A stretch of 37,292 nt of DNA from Verrucomicrobiota bacterium (GCA_004293285.1 RDYF01000021.1:1-37292); one strand, 5' to 3'. Shown: positions 8,648 to 17,418, numbered from the stretch's first letter. The notes: generated by a model from the letters alone, not told the origin. Made by a program: numbers and translations.

Positions 8648-9473
8648 GAGCAGCTTGGTGCAGGGCGAGCAACTTGGTCAACAGCGGTTCCATGTCGCCC
8701 AGAGGAACTTGATTCGGGCCATCGGAAAGTGCTTCGGTGGGATTGGAATGGGTTTCCATAAACAAGCCATCGATCCCCGTGGCAATGGCCGCGCGGGCGA
8801 GCACGGGGGCGAGTTCGCCATCGCCGCCGGTGGTGCCACCATTGCCGCCTGGGCGTTGCACCGAGTGGGTGGCATCGAAAATCACCGGAATGCCCTCTTT
8901 GCGCATCCAGTAGAGCGAACGCATGTCGGCAACGAGGTTGTTGTAGCCAAAGGTCGTGCCGCGTTCGGTCAGGAAAAATTTCTCACAGCCGAAGCTGCGC
9001 ATTTTGTCGGCAATATTGACCGTGTCCCACGGTGCGAGGAACTGGCCTTTTTTCACATTCACCACGCGTCCGGTTTTGGCAGCGGCTTCGAGCAGGTCGG
9101 TCTGACGGCAAAGAAACGCCGGGATTTGCAAGATGTCGATGAACTCCGCCGCGATTTCGGCTTGTTCTGCCGTGTGGATGTCGGTGGTAACGGGAACACC
9201 GAGCTCGCGCGAAATTTCGCCCAAGATGCGGCAGCCCTCGGCGGGGCCTGGGCCGCGGAAGGACTTGACCGAGGTGCGATTGGCTTTATCGAACGACGCC
9301 TTAAAAACAAACGGCGCGCCGGTGCGGTCGGTGATGCCTTTCAAGGCGCGGGCCATTTCCCAGGCAAAGGCTTCGGACTCCAGGGCGCAGGGGCCGAGGA
9401 TGAAAAACGGCTGACCAGAGCCGGCTTGGATGTTGCCAAAAGAAAACGGATGAGGAACGGGTGCGAGTGACAT
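8640..9473 (-). CDS. kdsA: 3-deoxy-8-phosphooctulonate synthase (Kdo-8-P synthase)
   Basis: 277 residues from the ATG at 9473. Condenses phosphoenolpyruvate with arabinose 5-phosphate to Kdo-8-phosphate, precursor of the LPS inner core, in the cytoplasm. Family stretches seen: FILGPCALES near the N-terminus, FKASFDKANRTS, the FRGPGPAEG loop, TDIHTAEQ, IPAFLCRQTDLL, VKKGQFLAPWD, and FDATHSVQRPGG. The open frame runs further upstream, but homologues begin near this Met. Its ATG shares a base with the TAA stop of the preceding DUF1844 gene (TAATG), and its own end overlaps the next gene by 8 bp. Confidence 0.98.
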   Translation of the reverse strand: MSLAPVPHPFSFGNIQAGSGQPFFILGPCALESEAFAWEMARALKGITDRTGAPFVFKASFDKANRTSVKSFRGPGPAEGCRILGEISRELGVPVTTDIHTAEQAEIAAEFIDILQIPAFLCRQTDLLEAAAKTGRVVNVKKGQFLAPWDTVNIADKMRSFGCEKFFLTERGTTFGYNNLVADMRSLYWMRKEGIPVIFDATHSVQRPGGNGGTTGGDGELAPVLARAAIATGIDGLFMETHSNPTEALSDGPNQVPLGDMEPLLTKLLALHQAAHA

Positions 9474-9730
9474 TAGCTGTGTTTTTGATAGAGATGGCGG
9501 ATGTTCGAGAGAGCGGCTTGGAGAAGTTTTTGTTCGTGCGTGGTGAGGTTGTTCGCGGTTTTTCCTTCCAGCATTTCCAAGCAATCGAGCACGGATTGGG
9601 CGGCGCGCAGGTTTACTGATTTCTCTCCTGTGGCGGGGTGAGGAATTTGCCCTAAGAAGAGCCCAGCGTTCTGCGCTTGCAGAAAGAGAAAGTCGTCGAA
9701 ACGAGAATCGGGCTGTGGATCGTGTGGCAT
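9473..9730 (-). CDS. DUF1844 family small protein
   Basis: 85 residues from the ATG at 9730 (MPHDPQPDSRFDDFLFL). The pattern F-x-x-F-L-F-LQAQNAGLFLG, then NLRAAQSVLDCLEMLEGKT, NLT-x-x-E, and a C-terminal leucine-rich helix matches the DUF1844 family. These are short cytoplasmic helical proteins of unknown function, common in Deltaproteobacteria, Planctomycetes and Verrucomicrobia. It overlaps the kdsA start by one base (TAATG) and is probably the first gene of the LPS run. Upstream positions 9731-9926 hold no gene I can support. Confidence 0.82.
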   Translation of the reverse strand: MPHDPQPDSRFDDFLFLQAQNAGLFLGQIPHPATGEKSVNLRAAQSVLDCLEMLEGKTANNLTTHEQKLLQAALSNIRHLYQKHS

Positions 9731-9926
9731 GGGCGCACAGCATAACGCGAGATGCGCTGCCAGCAAAGCAAGAATGTGGGAAATTGCAGGAGCTGAAGAT
9801 CCGAGGACGTCGGCTCTCCAGCCTGTCGTAAGCGACCTTGGCCGAATCCGCTCAGCGCGATGGGATCGATGTTTGGATTGGCGCAGATCGTCAATCCCGT
9901 GGATGGCTGACCGATCGCGCCACGGA

Positions 9927-10943
9927 CTAACCCACTTCTTTCACCAATTCATGCACCAGCGGCGGGCCTTGGTAGATGAACGAGGTGTAGATTTGCAGCA
10001 ACGACGCTCCGGCATCGAGCTTTTCCTGGGCATCGGCCACAGAAGAAATGCCGCCGACCCCGATGATGGGGATGCGACCTTGCAGTTTCGTGGCAAAACG
10101 GCGGATCACGTGGGTGCTGAGATTTTTGACGGGAGGTCCAGATAAACCGCCGGCTTGCGAGTGCAGTGGGTGGTGCTCCACACCCGCGCGCGACAAGGTG
10201 GTGTTGGTGGCGATCAGGCCATCGAGCCCGCCCGCGAGAAAGACCTCGGCAAGAGCATCGATATGGTCATCGGCGAGATCAGGCGCGACTTTGAAGGCAA
10301 TGGGCACATACTTGCCATGCTGTTGCTGCAACAGCGCTTGCTCGCGTTTCAGCGTCGCCAACAGCGCGGCGGTGCTTTCGGCATTCTGCAAATCGCGCAG
10401 ACCTGGAGTGTTCGGCGACGAAAGATTTACCGTGACGTAATCGGCAACAGGATAGGCAGCGCGCAGGCATTGCAGATAATCGTCGTCGGCCTGTTCATTG
10501 GGCGTATCTTTGTTTTTGCCAATGTTGAAACCGATGATGCCGTGATAATCGCGGGTGGCTTTGACATTTTCCACGCCCTGCTCCATGCCGGGATTGTTGA
10601 AGCCCATGCGATTGATGATCGATTCCTCGTCGATCAATCGGAACAAGCGCGGTTTCGGATTGCCTGCTTGAGGACGCGGAGTGATGGTGCCGATTTCGAT
10701 AAAGCCAAAGCCCAGTCGACCAAGGGCGTCGATGGCATTTCCTTCCTTGTCGAGGCCCGCCGCGAGGCCGATTCGATTCGGAAAACGCAGGCCCATGACT
10801 TCCACTGGGTTGACAAATTCCTGCGGGGGAAAGAGCAACGACAAGACGCCGGTTTTTTCCAACAAACGCAACGAAGCCAGCGAAAAATGATGCGCTGTCT
10901 CCGCATTCAAGCGGAACAGAAGATCGCGAAACAAAGAGTACAC
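9927..10943 (-). CDS. pyrD: Dihydroorotate dehydrogenase (quinone), class 2
   Basis: 338 residues. Oxidises dihydroorotate to orotate using FMN and membrane quinone, the fourth step of UMP synthesis. The N-terminus (MYSLFRDLLFRLNAETAHHF) is the amphipathic membrane-binding region of class 2 enzymes and lines up with E. coli PyrD from its first residue, supporting the GTG start at 10943. Other seen motifs: GLAAGLDKEGNAIDAL, GTITPRPQAGNPKPR, NRMGFNN, NLSSPNTPGLRDLQ with the catalytic serine (~175/176), KVAPDL, GLIATNTT, and the C-terminal phosphate site GVGGI...GASLLQIYTSFIYQGP. It lies 196 bp upstream of the DUF1844-kdsA run on the same strand. Confidence 0.98.
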   Translation of the reverse strand: MYSLFRDLLFRLNAETAHHFSLASLRLLEKTGVLSLLFPPQEFVNPVEVMGLRFPNRIGLAAGLDKEGNAIDALGRLGFGFIEIGTITPRPQAGNPKPRLFRLIDEESIINRMGFNNPGMEQGVENVKATRDYHGIIGFNIGKNKDTPNEQADDDYLQCLRAAYPVADYVTVNLSSPNTPGLRDLQNAESTAALLATLKREQALLQQQHGKYVPIAFKVAPDLADDHIDALAEVFLAGGLDGLIATNTTLSRAGVEHHPLHSQAGGLSGPPVKNLSTHVIRRFATKLQGRIPIIGVGGISSVADAQEKLDAGASLLQIYTSFIYQGPPLVHELVKEVG

Positions 10944-11114
10944 GTCGAGAGAGTAGCGAATCCCACGCTGCGGTCGATAGCGGAATCAGGGAAAAATCGG
11001 GGGGATGACCGATTCCTCCCGGCGGTTCCCCCTTCGTAAGCATTCGACGAGATCCAAAGACCGCTCGTGTAGGCAGCGGCTGGGGCTGGTGTGATAGCGC
11101 TTGCATGGTGGGGG

Positions 11115-11570
11115 ATGTTTTGGCAAAAAACATCTGTGCGAGGTTCTCCGATACTGCGAACGATGATGACGGCGCTGTGTTTGGGGCTGGCGGCGCTGGT
11201 TTTGCGCTGGGTGACCACGGAGCGCGAGAATCTGCGGACCGACGGCGCTGCGCCGGTGTCGGCTGCGACGACCGAAGTGGTCGAAGAGGGCGATGTTCCG
11301 TTTTCGCTGACCCTTTCTGCGTCGGCGCGGAAGGTTGAAATTCTCGATGTGGCGGGTGAGATGCTTTGGCAAAAGCAGGACGAAAATTTGGTTCGCGTGC
11401 AGGGAAGCTTGGCACGGTTGCCAGAGACTCTGGTCTTGCGCGTGAGCTGGAAAGATCCCTCTGCGCCGCGATTTTTTGCCAAAATGGTCATCGATCCGCC
11501 GGGGCGGGATTCTTTGACACATGTGTTCGATGCGCCGGGGGAATTGGACGATCTATGGGAACTGCCATGA
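11115..11570 (+). CDS. Membrane-anchored protein of unknown function, coupled to ABC ATPase
   Basis: About 151 residues from the ATG at 11115, preceded by GGTGGGGG; a GTG at 11091 and an ATG at 11163 are alternatives. Basic residues precede one hydrophobic segment (MMTALCLGLAALVLRWV), indicating a signal anchor with the rest outside the cytoplasm. The remaining ~100 residues look like a small beta domain (VPFSLTLSASARKVEILD, LVLRVSW). No family recognised. Its TGA overlaps the ATG of the ABC ATPase by 4 bp (ATGA), a strong sign that both are translated together and may work together, perhaps as an accessory to the transporter. That role is inference. Confidence 0.7.
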   Translation: MFWQKTSVRGSPILRTMMTALCLGLAALVLRWVTTERENLRTDGAAPVSAATTEVVEEGDVPFSLTLSASARKVEILDVAGEMLWQKQDENLVRVQGSLARLPETLVLRVSWKDPSAPRFFAKMVIDPPGRDSLTHVFDAPGELDDLWELP

Positions 11571-12328
11571 AGGAGGAACATCATCACGAATGCTGTGCGC
11601 ATCATCATCACCATCACGAGTTGGTGGTGACGAATTTGAGCGTTTCCTATCGGCATTTGGTAGCCTTGGAAAACATCTCCTTTGCGACATCGTGCGGCAC
11701 ACGAGTGGCGCTGGTGGGGCGCAATGGTGCGGGGAAATCGACCTTATTGAAAGCGATTGCCGGACTGGTGCCACGCAGCTCAGGGCAGATTTTGTGGCGC
11801 GGGAGCTCGGTGAAACGGTGGTCGCGCGAGTTTGCTTATCTGCCACAGCGCGAGGAAGTGGATTGGTCCTTTCCGATCACCGTGCGCGGTTTGGTGGAGA
11901 TGGGGCGCTACCCGCAGACCGGGTGGTGGCGTCGGTATCGCGCCGAAGACGCGCAGGCGGTGGATCGGGCTTTGGAAGAATTGGATCTAACCAATTTGCA
12001 GCATCGGCAAATCCGTGAGCTATCGGGCGGTCAGCAGCAGCGCGCGTTTTTGGCGCGGGCCGTGGCGCAGGAAGCGCATGTGCTTTTGCTCGATGAACCT
12101 TTCACCGGTTTGGATCGCATGGCGGCGGCCCGTTTGGGAGAATTGTTGGAGTCGCTGGCTCAGGAGGGTCGACTGATCATTGCTTCGCATCACGATCTGA
12201 GCACAGCGGGGCAATTGTTTCACGAGGCTCTGCTGTTAGACCGACACGCCTTGGCCTTTGGTCCGGTGAGTGAAGTGCTCACACCCGAACGACTCGATGC
12301 CGCTTACGCGGGAAATACCTTGCACTAA
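11567..12328 (+). CDS. Metal-type (Zn/Mn) ABC transporter ATP-binding protein with His-rich N-terminus
   Basis: 253 residues. Walker A GRNGAGKST, Q-loop LPQREEVDWSFPITV, signature LSGGQQQRAFLARAV, Walker B VLLLDEPFTGLD and H-loop IIASHHDL are all intact. The Q-loop wording (REEVDW-FP-TV) and GRYPQTGWWRR resemble ATPases of zinc/manganese importers (ZnuC/MntB/TroB type). The first 18 residues are MKEEHHHECCAHHHHHHE: nine histidines and two cysteines that could bind metal. No permease or substrate-binding protein lies in this run; the next gene is a HAD phosphatase 6 bp downstream. Substrate is inferred from family resemblance and the His tract. Confidence 0.9.
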   Translation: MKEEHHHECCAHHHHHHELVVTNLSVSYRHLVALENISFATSCGTRVALVGRNGAGKSTLLKAIAGLVPRSSGQILWRGSSVKRWSREFAYLPQREEVDWSFPITVRGLVEMGRYPQTGWWRRYRAEDAQAVDRALEELDLTNLQHRQIRELSGGQQQRAFLARAVAQEAHVLLLDEPFTGLDRMAAARLGELLESLAQEGRLIIASHHDLSTAGQLFHEALLLDRHALAFGPVSEVLTPERLDAAYAGNTLH

Positions 12329-12334
12329 CAGAAA

Positions 12335-12976
12335 ATGCACTACCGAGCTTTGATTTTCGATTTCGATGGCACCTTGGCGGATACTTTGGAGCACACGCGG
12401 GGGATTTACAACCAATTGGCACCGGGTTATGGGCTGCGGCAGGTCGAGGCGCATGAACTCGAGGCGCTGCGACATCTTTCGCTGAGCGAACTGTTGAAGC
12501 AGTTGAATGTCTCGAAATTGCGCGTGCCGTCTTTACTGTCACGTGGCACGGCGATGCTGCGAGAGCGGATGGCGGAGATTCCCATCATCCCTGGGATGGC
12601 GGCGGTGATTCCTGAGCTACGTCGACGCAGTGAAACATTCGGCATCCTGACATCGAACGCCACACAAAATGTGAATTTGTTTTTGGACGTGCACGGCCTG
12701 CGTTCGCATTTTACCTTCGTGTCGTCGACCTCCAAGCTGACGGGCAAGGCGAAGCATTTGAAGGCCATTCGAAAAACATTTTCGTTAGATTCGCGCGAGA
12801 TGCTTTACATCGGCGATGAGATTCGCGATGTCAAAGCATCGCAAAAGGCGGGCATTGACGTGGCGGCGGTGACTTGGGGTTTCAATTCACGAGATTCCTT
12901 GGCGCGCAGTGAGCCGACGCACCTGCTGGATCATCCAGCCGATTTATGTGCATTGCGACGTCCGGATCAGGCGTGA
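12335..12976 (+). CDS. HAD superfamily hydrolase, phosphoglycolate phosphatase-like
   Basis: 213 residues. Motif I FDFDGTLADT (nucleophile D9, acid D11), motif II TSNAT, motif III lysine in the LTGKAKHLKAI region, and motif IV YIGDEIRDVKAS are all present, with a helical cap between motifs I and II (subfamily IA). Such enzymes dephosphorylate small metabolites; phosphoglycolate phosphatase or a nucleotidase is the usual guess, but the substrate cannot be read from sequence. It starts 6 bp after the ABC ATPase stop. Its 3' end overlaps the 3' end of pyrB by 10 bp, tail to tail. Confidence 0.92.
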   Translation: MHYRALIFDFDGTLADTLEHTRGIYNQLAPGYGLRQVEAHELEALRHLSLSELLKQLNVSKLRVPSLLSRGTAMLRERMAEIPIIPGMAAVIPELRRRSETFGILTSNATQNVNLFLDVHGLRSHFTFVSSTSKLTGKAKHLKAIRKTFSLDSREMLYIGDEIRDVKASQKAGIDVAAVTWGFNSRDSLARSEPTHLLDHPADLCALRRPDQA

Positions 12977-13890
12977 GGTTCGGGCTTGAGCGAGTAAAGC
13001 ACGGCCATGCGGATGGCGATGCCATTTTCTACCTGTTGGTTGATGAGCGAGAGCGGGTAGTCCATGACGGCATCGCAGAGCTCGACACCGCGATTGACCG
13101 GGCCGGGGTGCATCAGGTGAATGCCGGCGTCGGCCAGGCGCTTGAGTCGATCTTCCGTCACCCCATAGACGCGATGGTATTCGCGCAGGCTGGGGAAATA
13201 CTGGACATCTTGGCGCTCCATTTGCACGCGCAGGAGATAGAGTGCGCAGGGCTGCCATGCCATGGCGGTATCGTAGTCGGTAAAGCAGCGCACTCCCGCG
13301 GGGGGAGCGCTGGGCAGGAGGGAACCAGGCGCGAGCCAGGCAACCTCGGCACCGAGGCGGAGGAAAATTTCCGTGGTCGAGCGCGCGACGCGGCTGTGGA
13401 GGATATCGCCTACGATGAGGACTCTCTTGCCGCGCAGTTCGGGATGAATTTCGCGCAGCGTGAAGGCATCGAGCAACGCTTGTGTCGGGTGAGCATGGGC
13501 GCCATCGCCGGCATTGATGACACTGGCATTGGTCATCTTCGCAATGGCGGCGGGCAAGCCGGAGCGAGCGTGGCGCACGATGATGTAATCGGTGCGCATG
13601 GCTTGCAGTGTTTCGATCGTTTCGCGCACCGACTCGCCCTTCGTGATCGAAGAAGAGGGGACATCGAAATTCGTGACATCGGCCGACAGTCGTTTCGCGG
13701 CGACTTCGAACGAGGAGTGCGTGCGGGTGGATGGTTCATAGAAAAGCATCAGCACGCCTTTGCCCTTGAGCGCGGGAACCTTTTTTACGGAACGAGTGAA
13801 GAGTTCCTTAAAAGGAGTGGCTTGATCAAGCAGAGCGATGATTTCCTCGGTCGAGAGCGAATGAATGTCTAGTAAGTCCTTACGCGGCAT
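12967..13890 (-). CDS. pyrB: Aspartate carbamoyltransferase catalytic chain
   Basis: 307 residues. Transfers the carbamoyl group from carbamoyl phosphate to aspartate, committing carbon to pyrimidines. The carbamoyl-phosphate loop [19 protein letters not shown] is typical, followed by [13 protein letters not shown] (the second phosphate loop), [21 protein letters not shown], and [11 protein letters not shown] near the C-terminus. No pyrI regulatory-chain gene is present. The 5' end overlaps the EP-repeat membrane protein gene by 11 bp, so pyrB is the distal gene of purD-pyrR-EP protein-pyrB. Confidence 0.98.
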   Translation of the reverse strand: MPRKDLLDIHSLSTEEIIALLDQATPFKELFTRSVKKVPALKGKGVLMLFYEPSTRTHSSFEVAAKRLSADVTNFDVPSSSITKGESVRETIETLQAMRTDYIIVRHARSGLPAAIAKMTNASVINAGDGAHAHPTQALLDAFTLREIHPELRGKRVLIVGDILHSRVARSTTEIFLRLGAEVAWLAPGSLLPSAPPAGVRCFTDYDTAMAWQPCALYLLRVQMERQDVQYFPSLREYHRVYGVTEDRLKRLADAGIHLMHPGPVNRGVELCDAVMDYPLSLINQQVENGIAIRMAVLYSLKPEPHA

Positions 13891-14794
13891 AGGGATTCTT
13901 TAAGGTGAAAAGGATGACAAAGCCCAAGATGAGCAGAGCGATGGCGATGAGAAAAGCGGCATGATGGTGGGCGCGGGGCTTTTTGCGGAAGAGGTACCAG
14001 CTGATCAACAACAGAACCAAGCATCCGATGCCTGGGGCATAAAAGCGTGTGGTGCCCTCCGAGCTCCAGTAGCGTAGGCTCAAGAAAACGGCAGCGCCAG
14101 CCCAGAGATAAATCAGGCCCGTGAGAAAAGGGTGCAGCTCCATGGCAACAATGCTTTGAACGGGAGGTCGCGTTTGCAAAAATCCACGATGGCGCAACTG
14201 TTGGATTTCCTGTTCGCTGCGTCGACGCTCAGGAATGCCTTTCTTGATCGGAGGAGGTTCTTCCACAAAGGCTGGCGTTTCGGCTGGCGGATGAGCTCTC
14301 GGACGCCGCGGAGGCAGCACAGTTTTTTTCGCCACGGGCTCAGGTTCGGGCTCAGGTTCGGGCTCAGGTTCGGGCTCAGGTTCGGGCTCAGGTTCGGGCT
14401 CAGGTTCGGGCTCAGGTTCAGGCTCAGGTTCAGGCTCAGGTTCAGGCTCAGGTTCAGGCTCTGGTTCAGGCTCTGGTTCAGGCTCTGGTTCAGGCTCTGG
14501 CTCTGGCTCAGGCTCTGGCTCTGGCTCTGGCTCTGGCTCTCGCGCCGCGCTCAGGAGCTGTTCTGGCAGCGATGCCTCTTCTTGTTGCGGAGACGATTCC
14601 GGTGACTCGAATTCCTGCGAAGGCAAGTGATCAGGCAGATCGGCGGATGCGGGTTTCTTGGTTGATTTGAGCGATAAGACTCTGCGCAGAAGCGATTCGA
14701 TGGTGTTTTTCTTGCGCCCCTCAAGAGAAAATTTTTCTGCGCGAAGGGCAGCGAGCTCTTCGGGCGATTTTCTCTGATGGGGTTCGGAACTCAT
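13880..14794 (-). CDS. Membrane protein with 34 Glu-Pro dipeptide repeats, in the pyr operon
   Basis: 304 residues, no family recognised. Order: a charged, helical N-terminal ~60 residues without a signal peptide; an acidic spacer; 34 consecutive EP dipeptides (~residues 86-153); a basic proline-rich segment ([12 protein letters not shown]); a short helix rich in R/Q; then three hydrophobic segments ([52 protein letters not shown]) at the C-terminus. (EP)n stretches form stiff extended rods, as in TonB linkers, but here they precede the membrane part and, lacking a signal peptide, are probably cytoplasmic. It overlaps pyrR by 4 bp (ATGA) and pyrB by 11 bp. Possibly tethers or scaffolds something; that is speculation. 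Confidence 0.85.
   Translation of the reverse strand: MSSEPHQRKSPEELAALRAEKFSLEGRKKNTIESLLRRVLSLKSTKKPASADLPDHLPSQEFESPESSPQQEEASLPEQLLSAAREPEPEPEPEPEPEPEPEPEPEPEPEPEPEPEPEPEPEPEPEPEPEPEPEPEPEPEPEPEPEPEPEPEPVAKKTVLPPRRPRAHPPAETPAFVEEPPPIKKGIPERRRSEQEIQQLRHRGFLQTRPPVQSIVAMELHPFLTGLIYLWAGAAVFLSLRYWSSEGTTRFYAPGIGCLVLLLISWYLFRKKPRAHHHAAFLIAIALLILGFVILFTLKNPYAA
14336..14539. repeat. Hexanucleotide tandem repeat encoding (EP)34
   Basis: 204 bp made of 34 six-base units of the form GGYTCN on the plus strand. The units change in blocks: mostly GGTTCG/GGCTCA alternation at the left, GGTTCA/GGCTCA in the middle, GGTTCA/GGCTCT and then GGCTCT at the right. This gradient indicates expansion by slippage or unequal exchange of 12-bp double units with synonymous drift. 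Each 6-bp step keeps the reading frame, so length can change without frameshift. Confidence 0.95.
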
Positions 14795-15315
14795 GAATGA
14801 GGAATCAATTCGATCTGATCTTTGCCGTCGGTATTTTCTAGCGATACCATTACATGATCGAGGCGTTCGGTGGCGAGAGAAATCCCGATAAAATCGGCGC
14901 TGATGGGCATTTCTCGGTGACCCCGATCAATCAACACAGCGAGCTCCACTTTGCTGGGTCGGCCATAATCCGATAAGGCATCGAGCGCGGCGCGGATGGT
15001 TCTGCCGGTGAAAAGGACATCGTCGACCAGGATGACGGTGGCATCATCCAGTGGGACATCGATTTCACTTCCTTGAAGTTTGGGGTTTTCGCGGAGGTGT
15101 CCGAAGTCATCGCGATAGAGGGAAATGTCGAGAATCCCGAGGTGGATTTCGCGGTCATCTTCGGCGAGTCGGGTGCAGAGACGCTCGGCGACTTCATCGC
15201 CGCGACTGCGGATGCCGATCAGCGTGAGGGGTTCGCTCGGATGGCGTAGGCGAATGGCTTGGGCGAGGGTGTCGATGGCATTTTCGATGTCATCGGCATG
15301 GAAGGTGACAGGCAT
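14791..15315 (-). CDS. pyrR: PyrR-like bifunctional pyr operon regulator / uracil phosphoribosyltransferase
   Basis: 174 residues, the usual PyrR length. Type I phosphoribosyltransferase fold with the PRPP motif [21 protein letters not shown] (~residues 94-114), preceded by [17 protein letters not shown] and [10 protein letters not shown], both typical of PyrR, and [16 protein letters not shown] after it. In other bacteria PyrR binds pyr mRNA in response to UMP and attenuates transcription, and has UPRTase activity. Here it starts 12 bp after purD stops and overlaps the next gene by 4 bp, leaving no room for an attenuator directly before pyrR. Its RNA target, if any, must lie elsewhere. Confidence 0.95.
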   Translation of the reverse strand: MPVTFHADDIENAIDTLAQAIRLRHPSEPLTLIGIRSRGDEVAERLCTRLAEDDREIHLGILDISLYRDDFGHLRENPKLQGSEIDVPLDDATVILVDDVLFTGRTIRAALDALSDYGRPSKVELAVLIDRGHREMPISADFIGISLATERLDHVMVSLENTDGKDQIELIPHS

Positions 15316-15327
15316 AGAGAGATGTGG

Positions 15328-16578
15328 TTAGAAGTGCATGATGCCGATGTCAGAACGGCGTTGTGAGCCGGGGAACTGGACTTTTGCGGCTTCTTGGTGA
15401 GCGAGTGCAGCGGCGCTGGCGCGGTCATCGGCGGTGGCGACGATGGCGAGGACGCGACCGCCATGGGTGGTCCAGGTGCCTTGGGCATCGAGCTTGGTGC
15501 CGGCGTGATAGACGCGAGCGTGGGTGACCGTTTCCAATCCCGAGATCGGGTCGCCATTGCGTGAGGTTTCCGGGTAGCCCGCGGAAGACAAAATGACGGC
15601 CACGCTCCAACCGGGGGAGAAATCGATGAGTTCGGGGCGCAGTTGCCCGCGTGCTCCGTCGAGACAGAACTGGGCGAGGTCGCCCTTAACCAACGGCATC
15701 ACGGCCTGGCATTCGGGGTCGCCAAAGCGGCAATTGTATTCGATCACCTTCGGGCCATCGGGCGTGATCATCAGGCCGAAATAGAGAAATCCGCGATAGG
15801 GTAGATTTTCCTGGCGCAGACCGCGCACAGTGGGCTCGATGATTTGTTGTTGGATGGTGGCGAGTAGATCGGCATCGATCAATTGGCGGCTGGCCACCGC
15901 ACCCATGCCGCCGGTGTTCGGACCCTGGTCGGCATCGAGCGCGCGCTTGTAATCGCGCGCTGGGGTGAAAATGAGATACTCGTCATCGACGATGGCCGCA
16001 AAGATCGAGACCTCGGGTCCGATCAGGCAATCTTCCACCAGCAAGCGTCCGGGACCGAAGCGCTTTTGCACGAGGACCTCTTGAAGAAAGGCATCGGCGC
16101 TGGCGGCATCGGCGCAGACGGCGACGCCTTTTCCGGCAGCGAGTCCATCGAACTTCAGCACCGTGGGGTATTTCCCCGCGATGGCCGCGACGGCTTGCTC
16201 ATGGGTATCCACGACCGTTGCCATGGCGGTAGGAATGTGGTGTCGGAGCAAGAAGGCTTTCGAAAACTCCTTACTGGCTTCCAATTGCGCAGACTGCTTG
16301 TGCGGGCCCCAGCAGGGGATGCCGGCTTTTTCACAGAGATTGGCGAGGCCCTCGTCCTTCACCAGATAGCTTTCCTCGCCGGCGACACAGAGGTCGATTT
16401 TTTCTGCCGTCATCCAGTCGATCAGCTCATCAAGCGAAGTCGCGGGCACTGGCTGAGCGAGCGAAAAAATGGCATCACTTCCGGGGTAGCAATACAGCTG
16501 AGGTTGATTCGGCGATTCCGCCAATGCTCTGACAAGTGCGTGTTCTCTTCCGCCTTTTCCGACAACAAGGATCTTCAT
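15328..16578 (-). CDS. purD: Phosphoribosylamine-glycine ligase (GAR synthetase)
   Basis: 416 residues from the ATG at 16578 (MKILVVGKGGREHALV); the frame is open 39 bp further but the conserved N-terminus begins here. ATP-grasp enzyme joining glycine to phosphoribosylamine in step two of purine synthesis. Seen stretches: GKGGREHAL, VAGEESYLVKDEGL, the ATP-grasp lysine region TVLKFDGLAAGKGVAV, LLVEDCLIGPEVSIFA, DYKRALDADQGPNTGGMGA, and EYNCRFGDPECQ. Probably first gene of the purD-pyrR-EP protein-pyrB run, so purine and pyrimidine genes share a transcript. Confidence 0.98.
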   Translation of the reverse strand: MKILVVGKGGREHALVRALAESPNQPQLYCYPGSDAIFSLAQPVPATSLDELIDWMTAEKIDLCVAGEESYLVKDEGLANLCEKAGIPCWGPHKQSAQLEASKEFSKAFLLRHHIPTAMATVVDTHEQAVAAIAGKYPTVLKFDGLAAGKGVAVCADAASADAFLQEVLVQKRFGPGRLLVEDCLIGPEVSIFAAIVDDEYLIFTPARDYKRALDADQGPNTGGMGAVASRQLIDADLLATIQQQIIEPTVRGLRQENLPYRGFLYFGLMITPDGPKVIEYNCRFGDPECQAVMPLVKGDLAQFCLDGARGQLRPELIDFSPGWSVAVILSSAGYPETSRNGDPISGLETVTHARVYHAGTKLDAQGTWTTHGGRVLAIVATADDRASAAALAHQEAAKVQFPGSQRRSDIGIMHF

Positions 16579-16650
16579 GGTTGGGAGGGTTATCGGCAAA
16601 ATGCGAGCCTCTGACAATCACAAACTCACGGGGAGAGCGAAACACCGGGT

Positions 16651-17358
16651 TCATTCATCGAGCGGCGGAAGGGCTCGTTCTTGCAGTTCCTCAAAGCGTT
16701 TGCTGGCAGCGCGACCGATTTCGAGCGTGGCAATGGAATGTCGGAAATTCAGCAGCAATCCCGCGCCGTATGGTTGCCAAGAGTGGACTTGGTCCATGCG
16801 GATCAGAGTGGAGCGGTCGAGCTGGGTAAAGCGATTCTTTTGCAGCAGCTCGGCCCACTCGCGAAAGCGTCGATGATCTCTGTAATGCTTATTGCCACAG
16901 ATCACGATGCTGTTGTCGCGATCGGCGATGATGGCGGCGATGGTATCGAGGGCGAGCGAGCAGCGTTCGCCGCCGCCGCGGTAGACAAGAACCCGGGTCG
17001 AACCGGGATTGGAGCCTGGTCGGATTTTTGCAAGAGCGCGCAGCAATCGTTCTTCGGTGATGGGTTTGACAATGTAATCCAAGGCATTCACATCGAAGGC
17101 TGCGGCACCGTATCCAGTGTGCACCGTGGTGAAAATGAAGTGACTGGACTCTGGCAGTTCGTGGATGAGGTCAAAGCTGTTTTCCATGCCGATTTCAATA
17201 TCGAGAAAGACCAGGTCCGGCTGTTGTTCCTGAATCGTGAGGCGTGCCTGCGTTAAGTCATGGGCAACGCCAACGATATGAAGTCCCGACATGCCATCGA
17301 TGAGAGCGCGCAGGTTGAGAACGTCCTCAAGACTATCTTCTACGATGACAACATTCAT
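16651..17358 (-). CDS. LytTR-type two-component response regulator
   Basis: 235 residues from the ATG at 17358 (MNVVIVEDSLEDVL). The receiver domain has the acidic pair E7/D8, phospho-acceptor D53 (LVFLDIEIG), the Thr region FTTVHTGY and K98 (LDYIVKPI). From ~residue 120 a LytTR DNA-binding domain follows: LVYRGGGERCSLALDTIAAI, ADRDNSIVICGNKHYRDHRRFREWAELL, FTQLDRSTLIRMDQVHSWQPYG. Such regulators bind direct-repeat promoters. The histidine kinase gene ends 60 bp upstream on the same strand, so they are the probable pair. Targets unknown. Confidence 0.95.
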   Translation of the reverse strand: MNVVIVEDSLEDVLNLRALIDGMSGLHIVGVAHDLTQARLTIQEQQPDLVFLDIEIGMENSFDLIHELPESSHFIFTTVHTGYGAAAFDVNALDYIVKPITEERLLRALAKIRPGSNPGSTRVLVYRGGGERCSLALDTIAAIIADRDNSIVICGNKHYRDHRRFREWAELLQKNRFTQLDRSTLIRMDQVHSWQPYGAGLLLNFRHSIATLEIGRAASKRFEELQERALPPLDE

Positions 17359-17418
17359 GATCAGAGAGGGGGGAGAAGGGGGAGAGCAAAAGAAGACAAA
17401 ATGCCCCAAGGGCAAATG

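Noticed and set aside
14336..14539. CRISPR or minisatellite array
   Set aside because: Six-base units without spacers, entirely inside a coding frame as Glu-Pro codons.
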